NCBI RefSeq assembly: GCF_900476375.1
Contig: NZ_UPPP01000105.1
Span: 155,960-219,959 of the forward strand
Source of the DNA: Allolucifera butyrica
GTDB lineage: Bacteria > Bacillota > Negativicutes > Sporomusales > UPPP01
Reading direction: 5' to 3'
DNA length: 64,000 nt
Numbering within the stretch: position 1 is the first letter of the stretch; each line of letters starts with the position of its first letter. Shown one piece after another: positions 8,325 through 16,445 of the stretch. The position numbers were made by a program, and so were the translations under genes. The notes beneath the pieces are model-generated. The model did no database searches. It was not told where the DNA came from and was given only the letters and a program-made list of their open reading frames with translations.

Positions 8325-9656
8325 ATGAACATGAATGCTCAATCTGACGTAACCAGGCAAAAACCAACAAAGGCCCGATATTTTATTCTGGCTTTGGTTT
8401 GTATAGCAACGTTTATCAATTATTTGGATCGTTCCAATCTGGCGGTGGCGGCTCCCGTCATGTCCAAACAATTGGGACTGAATCCCGCGATGATGGGCCT
8501 GATTTTTTCAGCTTTTGGCTGGTCATATACGGTGATGCAGATCCCGGTCTCATATTTCATTGACAGTGTTGGACCACGTCTTCTCTACGGGATTGGATTA
8601 ATCGGCTGGTCTATTTTTACTTCTTTGATCGGATTGGCTAACGGTTTTACCAGTTTGATCGGCTGTCGTCTGGGACTTGGCGTGTTTGAGGCTCCTGCGT
8701 TTCCAACCAACAGCCGGGTATGTACGGCATGGTTTCCTTCTCATGAACGCGGGTTGGCTATCGGGGCTTATACCGGGGCGGAATATGTCGGGTTGGCTTT
8801 CTGTACGCCGATTCTCACCTGGTTGTTGATTACCTGGGGTTGGCCGGCTATTTTTTATACCACCGGTATTTTAGGTGTACTCATCGGTGCCGCATGGTTA
8901 GCCTGGTATCGTGATCCGTCGCAGCATAAAGGCATGAATAAGGCAGAACTTGAGTATATCAAAGAAGGCGGCGGTTTAGGGGATTCAATTCCCGTCGGTA
9001 AAAAAATCGCCTGGTCAGAAGCACGGCATTTGTTTAAATCACGCCAGCTGTGGGGGATGTACATCGGACAACTTGCCAACACTTCTACTTTATTCTTCTT
9101 TATGACTTGGTTCCCGTCTTATCTGGTAGAAGCAAAAGGTATGACCATGCTGAAAGTTGGTATTTACGGTGCCATACCGTTTATTGGTGCCATTGCCGGT
9201 GTCCTGATCGGCGGCAAATGGTCCGACTGGATGATTTCCCGGGGCTGTTCTCTCAGTATGTCCCGCAAGCTGCCGACAATTACCGGTTTGCTGTTGTCAG
9301 TAATGATTATCGGCGCTAACTATACGGATAATTTTAATATTGTAATTGCCTTTATGTCCGTGGCTTTCTTCGGTCAAGGTATCGCTTCCGCTGTTGCCTG
9401 GGCTTTGTTGTCTGATATTGCGCCCCGTGAATTAGTTGGGTTGACTGGCGGTGTATTTTCTTTCGCGGCCAATCTCGGAGGAACTTTGTCCCCAATGGTT
9501 ATCGGCTTTATCGTTAATGCTACGCATTCCTTTACCAGCGCCTTGGTTTTTGCCGCTTCGCTGGCTCTCATCGGTGCTTTGTCGTACATCTTTGTTGTAG
9601 GCGAATGCAAACGTGTTGAAATTGAAGACAAAGGCAAACCGGTTTTAGAATCGTAA
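8325..9656 (+). CDS. MFS transporter, anion:cation symporter (ACS) type
   Basis: This 443-aa permease has about 12 membrane segments and the ACS-family features INYLDRSNLAVAAP in helix 1, GRLG-like CRLGLGVFEAPAFP after helix 4, and FSxxGxxxxxxxIP around helix 2. The family imports organic acids such as galactonate, hexuronates, tartrate or phthalate with protons. The ATG has AAGGAGG 8 nt upstream. It is the first gene of an operon encoding a dehydroquinase, dehydrogenase, ThDP enzyme, TIM-barrel enzyme and aldehyde dehydrogenase, so it probably takes up that pathway's acidic substrate; quinate or shikimate is my guess. Confidence 0.9.
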   Translation: MNMNAQSDVTRQKPTKARYFILALVCIATFINYLDRSNLAVAAPVMSKQLGLNPAMMGLIFSAFGWSYTVMQIPVSYFIDSVGPRLLYGIGLIGWSIFTSLIGLANGFTSLIGCRLGLGVFEAPAFPTNSRVCTAWFPSHERGLAIGAYTGAEYVGLAFCTPILTWLLITWGWPAIFYTTGILGVLIGAAWLAWYRDPSQHKGMNKAELEYIKEGGGLGDSIPVGKKIAWSEARHLFKSRQLWGMYIGQLANTSTLFFFMTWFPSYLVEAKGMTMLKVGIYGAIPFIGAIAGVLIGGKWSDWMISRGCSLSMSRKLPTITGLLLSVMIIGANYTDNFNIVIAFMSVAFFGQGIASAVAWALLSDIAPRELVGLTGGVFSFAANLGGTLSPMVIGFIVNATHSFTSALVFAASLALIGALSYIFVVGECKRVEIEDKGKPVLES

Positions 9657-9681
9657 TAAATAGCAACTGTTAAGTAAGTGT

Positions 9682-9718
9682 GTTGTTGTAAGAGGGGATG
9701 GTCTCCTCTTACAACAAC
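9682..9718 (+). promoter_or_regulatory. strong hairpin between permease and aroD
   Basis: A perfect 14-bp stem (GTTGTTGTAAGAGG at 9682-9695, complement at 9705-9718) with a 9-nt loop follows the permease stop. It lacks a run of T, so it is more likely an mRNA-stabilising or processing hairpin than a full terminator. Confidence 0.6.
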
Positions 9719-9852
9719 CATCAGGTTATTAAAGTGCGGGATATAAGCTTTGATCATCGACAGGTATAAAGTTTAGGTGCGGCAGACATTGAACAAGAAC
9801 AGGGGTGTGAGCATTACGGAGTGACACCCGATAAATCAAGGAGGTTGCTTGT

Positions 9853-10608
9853 ATGAAAGGTAAGATGATAGGAGAAGGAACCAGGCCCCTGATCTGTACT
9901 CCGCTTGTTGGGAAAACGAAAGATATTATTTTGTTGGAATTAGTAACGGTGTTGGAAAAAGAACCGGATATTATTGAATGGCGGGTGGATTTTTTTACGC
10001 AGATAGCCGATACTGCCGCCGTGATAGAGGTAGCGAAAGCAATTAGAAATGCTGCAGGAAGTATTCCAATTATATTTACTATCCGCTCAATCAGAGAAGG
10101 CGGCCAGCCCATCTCGTTGTCTGACAGGGAAGCCATTGAACTGAATGCAGCTATTTGTAAGCACACTGATGTTGAATATGTGGACTGTGAGCTTAGTAAT
10201 GAGCCGGAAAATATTAAATATTTGCGCGAAGTTGCCCGGCAGAATAATACGAAGATCATCGCGTCCTTTCATAATTTTGATTACACTCCAGGCAAGGATA
10301 TTCTGTTGCAAAAGTTTGTCGACGCCCAGGAGTATGGATTGGATGTTGGCAAAGTAGCAGTGATGCCTAAAGCGTTGGATGATGTATTGACTTTATTGAG
10401 TGTGACCTTGGAGGCCAGGCGGAAGGTGAAGATTCCTCTGATTTCCATGTCCATGGGCGGTTATGGGGCTGTAACCCGGATGATTGGCGGCGTCTTTGGC
10501 TCTTCATTGACCTTTGCGGTAGGCCAGAACGCCTCCGCACCGGGACAGGTACCGATTGACGATTTGCGGACAGTTCTCCATATTGTTGAAAAATCTATGG
10601 GACGGTGA
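9853..10608 (+). CDS. aroD: type I 3-dehydroquinate dehydratase
   Basis: This 251-aa class I aldolase-fold enzyme has every catalytic residue of the family: EWRVD (E42, R44, D46), H140 in SFHNF, the Schiff-base K167 (GKVAVMP), R209 (TRMIGG) and Q232 (APGQ). It dehydrates 3-dehydroquinate to 3-dehydroshikimate. The ATG follows AAGGAGG. It overlaps the next gene by four bases and sits in a catabolic-looking operon, with a type II isozyme nearby, so it probably acts on an imported hydroaromatic acid or analogue rather than in chorismate synthesis (inference). Confidence 0.93.
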   Translation: MKGKMIGEGTRPLICTPLVGKTKDIILLELVTVLEKEPDIIEWRVDFFTQIADTAAVIEVAKAIRNAAGSIPIIFTIRSIREGGQPISLSDREAIELNAAICKHTDVEYVDCELSNEPENIKYLREVARQNNTKIIASFHNFDYTPGKDILLQKFVDAQEYGLDVGKVAVMPKALDDVLTLLSVTLEARRKVKIPLISMSMGGYGAVTRMIGGVFGSSLTFAVGQNASAPGQVPIDDLRTVLHIVEKSMGR

Positions 10609-11606
10609 AGAAAATGTATGAACTGTATCTGGAAAAGCCGGGTGATTTGAAGGCAAAAGAAATTGCCACTGCAACGGCACTGGAAGACAATGAAATAAAA
10701 ATTAAAGTAATTTATGGCGGTATATGCGGCTCCGACCTGCGGGTATTTAAAGGAAGCCTTCCCTATGCCAACTATCCTTGCCGCCCTGGGCACGAAGTCT
10801 TAGGGACAGTCGTTGAGGCCGGTAAAAATTCTCCTTATAAAGCCGGCGACAAGGTAGCGTCGTTTCCCAATACTTACTGCGGTGAATGTGAATTTTGCCG
10901 GCAAGGCAAAACCAATATCTGTGAGAGCAAGAAATCATTTGGGGTAACGGTTAATGGTCTGTTTGCCCAGGAAGTTGTTATTGATTCCGAGTTCGTAGTG
11001 CCGGTCCCGGCGGACTTGGCGGATGAACGGGCGATTTTGGTTGAGCCCTTTGCCGTTAATGTTCATGGCTTGAAAAGAGCCAACATTACCCAAGGAACAT
11101 CGGTGGCTGTAATCGGCTGCGGTACGGAAGGCCTGCTGTCGATTGCCCTCCTGAATCATATGGGAGCCGATGTGACGGTGCTGGATATTAATCCAGCCAA
11201 AATGGAAAGGGCCAAAGAGTTTAGCAAAAACATCAAAACGCTGCACCCGGCGGATGTTAAAAATCAGCTGTTTGAAGTAGTCGTTGAAGCGGCAGGAGCG
11301 AAAGCGTCGGTAGAACAGGCCTTTCAGATTGTGAAGCCGGGCGGCGCCGTGATCTCACTGGGGATTACCGGCGACGAGGTCAGCTATCCGGCGATCCGGA
11401 TTACCCGCAGTGAAGTGACCATTTACGGTACGATTATTTATACGAAAAAGGACTTTACCGATGCAATGGCTCTGTTGCAAGACCCCACATTTAATGTTGC
11501 CCCTGTGCTCTCGAAGATTGTTCCTTTTTCCCGCTATCAAGAGGCTTTTGACGACGCATTATCGGGCAATTTTGCCAAGATTGTCCTGGATTTTAGGGGG
11601 GAGTAA
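10605..11606 (+). CDS. zinc-dependent alcohol dehydrogenase (MDR family)
   Basis: This 333-aa medium-chain dehydrogenase has catalytic-zinc ligands in GGICGSDLR (Cys near 41) and GHEVLG, the four-cysteine structural zinc lobe (CGECEFCRQGKTNIC, near residues 92-106) and a Rossmann fold (VIGCGTEG). It resembles sorbitol/threonine dehydrogenases and should oxidise a secondary hydroxyl with NAD(P). Its GTG overlaps the aroD stop (10605-10608); an ATG at 10614 is an alternative. In this operon it is the candidate for making the ring ketone that a downstream dehydratase or ThDP enzyme needs (inference). Confidence 0.88.
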   Translation: MKKMYELYLEKPGDLKAKEIATATALEDNEIKIKVIYGGICGSDLRVFKGSLPYANYPCRPGHEVLGTVVEAGKNSPYKAGDKVASFPNTYCGECEFCRQGKTNICESKKSFGVTVNGLFAQEVVIDSEFVVPVPADLADERAILVEPFAVNVHGLKRANITQGTSVAVIGCGTEGLLSIALLNHMGADVTVLDINPAKMERAKEFSKNIKTLHPADVKNQLFEVVVEAAGAKASVEQAFQIVKPGGAVISLGITGDEVSYPAIRITRSEVTIYGTIIYTKKDFTDAMALLQDPTFNVAPVLSKIVPFSRYQEAFDDALSGNFAKIVLDFRGE

Positions 11607-11608
11607 TA

Positions 11609-13372
11609 ATGAAAGATTTAGTATCCAATCAGTTAGTGAAATATTTAGAAGACCGGGGAGTTGAACATGTTTTCGGTCTTTGCGGCCACACGGTTATCGC
11701 CTTTTTGGCGGCTATGTCCAAAAGCAAAAAAATTAAATTTGTTAATGTGAGGCATGAGCAAATTGCCGCCCATGCCGCCGACGGGTATGCCCGGATCACC
11801 GGAAAAGCGTCGGTGGTATTGAGTCATCTGGGGCCTGGCTTGACGAATGCCGCCACCGGTGTAGCCAATGCCGCATTAGACTCCATTCCGATGGTTGTCA
11901 TCGCCGGAGATGTTCCGACCCATTACTTCGGTAAGCATCCCCACCAGGAAGTCAATATGCACGCCGACGGTTCCCAATGGGAAATCTACCGTCCTTTTGT
12001 CAAGCGGGCCTGGCGGGTCGACCGTCCCGATTTGTTTCCTGAGATTATCGAAAAAGCCTTCGCTCTGGCCGAATCCGGCCGTCCCGGCCCTGTCCTGGTA
12101 GATGTTCCGATGGACATTTTCTCGCAAGAAGTAGATGTTGCCCTGTTTGAAAGGGTACGCCACAACGCCAAGACAATTTACAAACCTTCCCTCGATGATG
12201 AACTGGCGGCCAGAATTGTAAAGACGTTAGCAGACGCTAAAAATCCCGTCATTCATGTCGGCGGGGGAATTGTGCTGGCTGATTCGGCTAAAGAACTGAA
12301 AGAGTTCGTTGACCACATGGGCATTCCGGTCAGCCATTCGCTGATGGGCAAAGGCGCTCTGCCCGATAACCATCCGCTGACGCTGGGAATGACCGGTTTC
12401 TGGGGAACAAAATTCATCAATGATCAGTGTAAAAAAGCAGACTGCATTTTAGGCTTGGGGACCAGCTTTAAAGAAGCCGACTGCAGTTCCTGGTATCCGG
12501 AATACACATTCAGTTTTCCGCCGACGAAACTGATCCATATTGATATCGACCCAAGTGAGATCGGCAGGAATTATCCGGTAGAAATCGGCGTCGTGGCCGA
12601 TTTAAAACAGGCTCTGACCGTTCTTAACCGGGTGGCTAAGAAACTATTTCCGGAACCCAGACAAAATAAGGCCCTGGAACAGGAAATTGCCGCCTATAAA
12701 AAAGAGTTTAAGGCTGCCAACCGGGAACTGGAAGAAAGCAATGCTTTTCCTATGACTCCGCAGCGTATTTTAGCCGATGTTCGCGCGGTTTTGCCGCAAG
12801 ATGCAATTATTACCACCGATGTTGGCTGGAATAAAAACGGGGTTGGTCAGCAGTTTCCGGTATATGAACCAGGCTCCATTCTGACGCCGGGAGGTCTGGC
12901 CACTATGGGGTTTGGCTCGCCGGCGGCATTAGGCGCCAAAGTAGCCGCGCCCGATAAGGTGGTCGTATCGTTAATCGGCGACGGCGGTTTCGGCCAGAAT
13001 CCGGCTGTACTGGCCACAGCCGCCATTGAAAACATAGGGGCGATCTTTATCATCTTCAATAATAATGCTTTCGGCACCATAGCCGGACTGGAAAAAGCCC
13101 ATTATAACACGACGTTTGCGACCATATTTGAACGGTGCGGGGAACCGTACTCGCCGGATTACGCTGCGATTGCGAAAGCTTATGGTGTTGAGGGCATCCG
13201 GATTGAAAAAGCGGAAGAATTTAAACCGGCTCTGGAAAAGGCAGTTAAAGATAATAAACCTTGTGTCATTGATGTACGCATGCAAAATAATCCGGTGCCG
13301 ACTGCCGGTCACTGGAATATTATGGATATTTATTCTCCCGGTAAAAAAGTTCATCATGTAAGCACCAACTAA
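11609..13372 (+). CDS. ThDP-dependent enzyme, acetolactate-synthase superfamily
   Basis: This 587-aa three-domain ThDP enzyme has the catalytic Glu in VRHEQIAAHAADGYAR (E50) and the ThDP/Mg motif GDGGFGQN (457 onward) ending at FNNNAFG (N484-N486). Instead of the usual GxPG loop it has GLCGHT (23-28), placing a histidine at the active site; from memory, cyclohexane-1,2-dione hydrolase also has GHT here and is about the same length. It is neither a good sulfoacetaldehyde acetyltransferase nor a full-length IolD match. Given the operon, C-C hydrolysis of a cyclic or 1,2-dicarbonyl intermediate is a reasonable hypothesis; acetolactate-type carboligation is the alternative. GGGGGGAG precedes the ATG. 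Confidence 0.8.
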   Translation: MKDLVSNQLVKYLEDRGVEHVFGLCGHTVIAFLAAMSKSKKIKFVNVRHEQIAAHAADGYARITGKASVVLSHLGPGLTNAATGVANAALDSIPMVVIAGDVPTHYFGKHPHQEVNMHADGSQWEIYRPFVKRAWRVDRPDLFPEIIEKAFALAESGRPGPVLVDVPMDIFSQEVDVALFERVRHNAKTIYKPSLDDELAARIVKTLADAKNPVIHVGGGIVLADSAKELKEFVDHMGIPVSHSLMGKGALPDNHPLTLGMTGFWGTKFINDQCKKADCILGLGTSFKEADCSSWYPEYTFSFPPTKLIHIDIDPSEIGRNYPVEIGVVADLKQALTVLNRVAKKLFPEPRQNKALEQEIAAYKKEFKAANRELEESNAFPMTPQRILADVRAVLPQDAIITTDVGWNKNGVGQQFPVYEPGSILTPGGLATMGFGSPAALGAKVAAPDKVVVSLIGDGGFGQNPAVLATAAIENIGAIFIIFNNNAFGTIAGLEKAHYNTTFATIFERCGEPYSPDYAAIAKAYGVEGIRIEKAEEFKPALEKAVKDNKPCVIDVRMQNNPVPTAGHWNIMDIYSPGKKVHHVSTN

Positions 13373-13421
13373 TCATGTAAGTGCTCGAAGTCAAATTTAA
13401 ATACTAAAGAAGGGATCTAAG

Positions 13422-14249
13422 TTGGCACGACAATTTTCTTTGGCCTATCTTACCGTGCTTGGCTGCCCGCCTCCTGAAATGACGTATATCGCCGCGCAAG
13501 CCGGTTACGATTACGTCAGTCTCCGTCCCATCTATATGGGGCTGCCGGGTGAACCAAACTATGCATTGAACGAAAATAAGGAGCTGATGCGGCAGACTAA
13601 AACCGCGTTGGCCGAGACGGGCGTTAAACTTCATGACATTGAACTGGCGCGCATCCATGACGGGGTTGATGTGAAAAAATATTTGCCTGCTATGGAAATG
13701 GCTGCAGAGCTCGGCGGATGTGCCGTTTTGAGTAGTATTTGGACTCCGGACCGCAAATTCTATATCGAAAAATTTGCCGAGCTATGCGATTTGGCCAAAC
13801 CGTTCGGATTGACGGTAGATTTAGAATTCGTTCCGATAGCCAGTGTCTTTGATTTGAAAGGGGCGATCGACGTTCTTCGCACCGTTCAGCGGGAAAATGC
13901 CGGTCTAATGGTCGATACGCATCATTTTCATCGTTCACGGGATAAGATTGAGGAATTAGAGGCGGTTCCCCGCGGCTGGTTTCACTTCGCGCATCTTTGC
14001 GACGCTCCGGCGGAAATTCCAGCTTCAAAAGAGGAGATGACCCGGATTTTGCGGGAAGCCCGCTTATATGTAGGCGAAGGCGGCATTGATGTCGCCGGCA
14101 TCTTGGGCCGGCTGCCGGAAGTTCCCTACTCAATTGAGCTGCCGCATGTCGCACGGGTTAAGGAATTTGGTTATGCGGAACATGCGCGGCGCTGCCTGCA
14201 GTCGGCTAAAGACTATTTTGCCGCTCACTCGCGGGAGCAGAATTTCTAG
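13422..14249 (+). CDS. xylose-isomerase-like TIM-barrel protein (isomerase/epimerase or dehydratase)
   Basis: This 275-aa protein of the AP-endonuclease-2/xylose-isomerase-like barrel superfamily has a full metal site: E135 (DLEFVP), D165 (MVDTHHFH), H191 (FAHLCDAP) and E239 (SIELPH), plus GEGGIDVAGIL near 218. Relatives include inosose dehydratase (IolE), 3-dehydroshikimate dehydratase (AsbF/QuiC) and sugar isomerases. It begins with TTG after AAGGGAT. Next to dehydroquinases, a dehydroshikimate dehydratase is possible, but no protocatechuate-degrading gene is present, so an IolE-like dehydratase or isomerase on a ring ketone is equally likely. Confidence 0.8.
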   Translation: MARQFSLAYLTVLGCPPPEMTYIAAQAGYDYVSLRPIYMGLPGEPNYALNENKELMRQTKTALAETGVKLHDIELARIHDGVDVKKYLPAMEMAAELGGCAVLSSIWTPDRKFYIEKFAELCDLAKPFGLTVDLEFVPIASVFDLKGAIDVLRTVQRENAGLMVDTHHFHRSRDKIEELEAVPRGWFHFAHLCDAPAEIPASKEEMTRILREARLYVGEGGIDVAGILGRLPEVPYSIELPHVARVKEFGYAEHARRCLQSAKDYFAAHSREQNF

Positions 14250-14257
14250 ATAAGAGA

Positions 14258-14370
14258 CTGCTTAAAAAGATGTGGATACTAGGCGCGGCGAGCATTCGAA
14301 CGAGGCGTACTCAGGCGTACGTTGAGTGAGAACGCGCAGCCGCAACAACGTAGACGCGCTTTTTAAGCAG
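14258..14370. repeat. MITE-like element, copy 1 (113 bp)
   Basis: Perfect 12-bp terminal inverted repeats (CTGCTTAAAAAG / CTTTTTAAGCAG) enclose GATGTGGATACT, CGAACGAGG and CAACAACGTAGACGCG. A second copy lies at 19420-19518. No coding capacity. It sits between the TIM-barrel gene and the aldehyde dehydrogenase gene, within the putative operon. Confidence 0.75.
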
Positions 14371-14399
14371 GCTCAGATAAGGAAATGGAACGGGTTTTA

Positions 14400-14416
14400 A
14401 GTGTACATTGTACACT
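14400..14416. promoter_or_regulatory. palindrome, putative GntR/FadR operator
   Basis: AGTGTACA-T-TGTACACT is a perfect 17-bp palindrome about 40 bp upstream of the aldehyde dehydrogenase start. GntR-family FCD regulators often bind TGTACA- or TTGTxxACAA-type palindromes, and such a regulator is encoded at 16446-17111. The assignment is inferred from proximity. Confidence 0.55.
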
Positions 14417-14454
14417 GTAAAAAATAAATTTAAGATTTACAGGAGGATATTATT

Positions 14455-15882
14455 ATGGCAAGTGAAGTGAAAGCGAAAGTAATTACCCCGGAGCAGCAGC
14501 AGGAGCTGGAAGCAGCGTTTTCCCGGGCACAGAAAGCCCTGGCAATCATTGAAACCTATGATCAGGCCCGGGTGGACCGGCTGTGCCAGGCCGTGGCCTG
14601 GGCAGTAGCAAATAAAAAAACATTTTCCCGTCTGGTGGATATGGGAATCGAAGAGAGCGGTCTGGGCGACCCGGTCAGCCGGATGAATAAGCGCTTTAAA
14701 ATCCGGGGCGTGCTCCGCGATGCCCTTCGCCAGAAAAGTATTGGTATTATCGAGGAAATTCCCGAAAAGGGTATTGCAAAGTATGCAAAACCGGCAGGTA
14801 TTATTGCCTCCATTGTACCCACCACCAACCCGGATCTCACTCCCGCCGGCACGGCGATTTACGCGATTAAGGCCCGCGACGCGGTTATCTTTTCCGCGCA
14901 TCCCCGTTCCAAAAAGACCACTCATGAAACTATACGGCTTATGAGGGAGGCTCTGGAGCGGGAAGGGGCGCCGGCCGATATCCTGCAATGCCTGGATACC
15001 GCCAGCATCCCTATGGCCCAGGCGCTCATGGCTCAGGCCGACCTTGTTCTGGCAACAGGCGGGCAGCCGATGGTCCGGGCCGCCTACAGTTCCGGAACGC
15101 CGGCTTATGGGGTTGGCGCCGGTAATGCCACCATGATTTTTGATGAAACGGCGGATGTCAAAGAAGCGGCCCATAACACAATGCTGAGTAAGACCTCCGA
15201 TTTTGGTTCGGGATGTTCCGCCGACGGAAACCTTGTGCTACATGAGAGTATTTACGATAGAATGTTGGAGCAGCTTGTCCTTGAAGGTGGTTATTTAGCC
15301 AACGAAGACGAAAAGGCAAAATTACGCGCCGTCATGTGGGATGCTGAAGGTCACAGACTGGCCAGCACGGTAGCGATTGCGCCGCAGCAGCTGGCGGAAA
15401 TTGCCGGCTTTAGTATTCCCGCGGATCGAAAATTTATTATCGTTATTGGCGACGGCATCGGGAAAGAGTATCCTTTCTCCGGAGAAAAACTGACGACGCT
15501 GCTGGCGGTATACAAATACGAGGGTTCTTTCGACAATGCTGTTAAGATGATGCATGCGATCTATAAGGTCGGCGGCAGGGGACACTCTGTGGGAATTTAT
15601 TCCTTTAATGATGAACATATCCATCAATTAGCCCTGGCGGCGCCTGTAAGCCGGATTATGGTCCGTCAACCCCAGTCCAAGGCAAACGCCGGTGCGTTTA
15701 CCAACGGCATGCCGATGACATCCAGCATGGGCTGCGGCACTTGGGGCGGCAACATTGTTTCGGAGAACGTCCATCTGAAACATTATCTGAATACTACGTG
15801 GGTGTCGCGTCCGATTCCGGAGGATAGGCCGTCTGACAGAGAGCTATTTGGCGAGTTTTTCGATCCCGAATTAGAAAGATAA
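14455..15882 (+). CDS. acylating aldehyde dehydrogenase
   Basis: This 475-aa CoA-acylating aldehyde dehydrogenase belongs to the AdhE N-terminal/SauS-like group: cofactor region VPTTNPDLTPAG (121 onward), catalytic Cys254 in FGSGCSADGN, and a C-terminal GCGTWGGN segment shared with this group. It converts an aldehyde to acyl-CoA with NAD(P). The overall look recalls sulfoacetaldehyde dehydrogenase (SauS), but no sulfonate gene is nearby. AGGAGG precedes the ATG, with a palindromic operator upstream. In a ring-opening pathway it would capture the semialdehyde as a CoA thioester, as IolA does for inositol. Confidence 0.87.
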   Translation: MASEVKAKVITPEQQQELEAAFSRAQKALAIIETYDQARVDRLCQAVAWAVANKKTFSRLVDMGIEESGLGDPVSRMNKRFKIRGVLRDALRQKSIGIIEEIPEKGIAKYAKPAGIIASIVPTTNPDLTPAGTAIYAIKARDAVIFSAHPRSKKTTHETIRLMREALEREGAPADILQCLDTASIPMAQALMAQADLVLATGGQPMVRAAYSSGTPAYGVGAGNATMIFDETADVKEAAHNTMLSKTSDFGSGCSADGNLVLHESIYDRMLEQLVLEGGYLANEDEKAKLRAVMWDAEGHRLASTVAIAPQQLAEIAGFSIPADRKFIIVIGDGIGKEYPFSGEKLTTLLAVYKYEGSFDNAVKMMHAIYKVGGRGHSVGIYSFNDEHIHQLALAAPVSRIMVRQPQSKANAGAFTNGMPMTSSMGCGTWGGNIVSENVHLKHYLNTTWVSRPIPEDRPSDRELFGEFFDPELER

Positions 15883-15916
15883 AAGGGTAATACGGATGTC
15901 TATTTAGTCTGCAGAT

Positions 15917-15965
15917 TCGGTGATTAATGAAGAAGGTTATATTCTATCATTAATCACCGATTTTG
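15917..15965 (+). terminator. rho-independent terminator of the operon
   Basis: A 14-bp stem (TCGGTGATTAATGA at 15917-15930, complement at 15947-15960) followed by TTTT comes just after the aldehyde dehydrogenase gene. Confidence 0.85.
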
Positions 15966-15970
15966 TTAAA

Positions 15971-16005
15971 AATAAAAAAGCAATTACGGCTTGACCTGTA
16001 ATTGC
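15971..16005 (-). terminator. minus-strand terminator of the 35-aa gene
   Basis: On the minus strand, GCAATTAC pairs with GTAATTGC (15980-15987 / 15998-16005) and is followed by a T6 run. It lies just beyond the minus-strand small gene at 16071-16178 and supports that gene being transcribed. Confidence 0.7.
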
Positions 16006-16070
16006 AGAATTACTCAATATTATTTTAATAAGATGTGTTATTCATGATATTATAGACAATAAATATTCCC

Positions 16071-16178
16071 CTAATATTCGACAAAAAGGCTTTTTTCCAG
16101 TTCCGATAATCTCTGTTCTTCCAAAAGTGTATCAAGATCAGAGTGATCGGTATTTTTATCAGACATTGATGTATACAT
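16071..16178 (-). CDS. small acidic protein (35 aa)
   Basis: This short gene has ATG at 16176-16178, GGAGGAG 7 nt upstream, TAG at 16071-16073 and a dedicated terminator downstream. The product is hydrophilic and acidic, with a predicted helix (LDTLLEEQRLSELEKSLF). An internal ATG at codon 5 is an alternative start. No family recognised. Confidence 0.5.
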   Translation of the reverse strand: MYTSMSDKNTDHSDLDTLLEEQRLSELEKSLFVEY

Positions 16179-16445
16179 TAATTCACTCCTCCATGAATAC
16201 GATTATTTGGGTATATTGTAGCATTGTTTTAGCAGATGTGCAAGGAGTACAAGTGAATTTTTACAGAAATATTGTTTTTTATATGACAAATGTATTTTGA
16301 AGATGGACTGACAGGCGGACGACCGTTTTCCCTAGCCTGAGAAGGCTGATTTGGCCGGTGTTTTGTTTGATTTATCCACTCTTGTACTGGCGGACAAGAA
16401 GTAATACAATAAGTTTAGCAGACTTCGCAAGGAAGGAAGATAACG

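Noticed and set aside
8077..8328. 83-codon ORF upstream of the MFS gene
   Set aside because: Its internal ATG directly abuts AAAGGAG with no spacer, the composition is irregular, and nothing resembles a known protein; it is treated as leader sequence.
11609..13372. Assignment as IolD or as acetolactate synthase large subunit
   Set aside because: It is shorter than IolD and lacks inositol neighbours; no small regulatory subunit or branched-chain genes adjoin it, and the active-site loop differs.
14455..15882. Assignment as sulfoacetaldehyde dehydrogenase (SauS) of a sulfonate pathway
   Set aside because: The protein resembles SauS, but there is no isethionate, taurine or sulfite gene nearby, and the ThDP neighbour does not look like sulfoacetaldehyde acetyltransferase.
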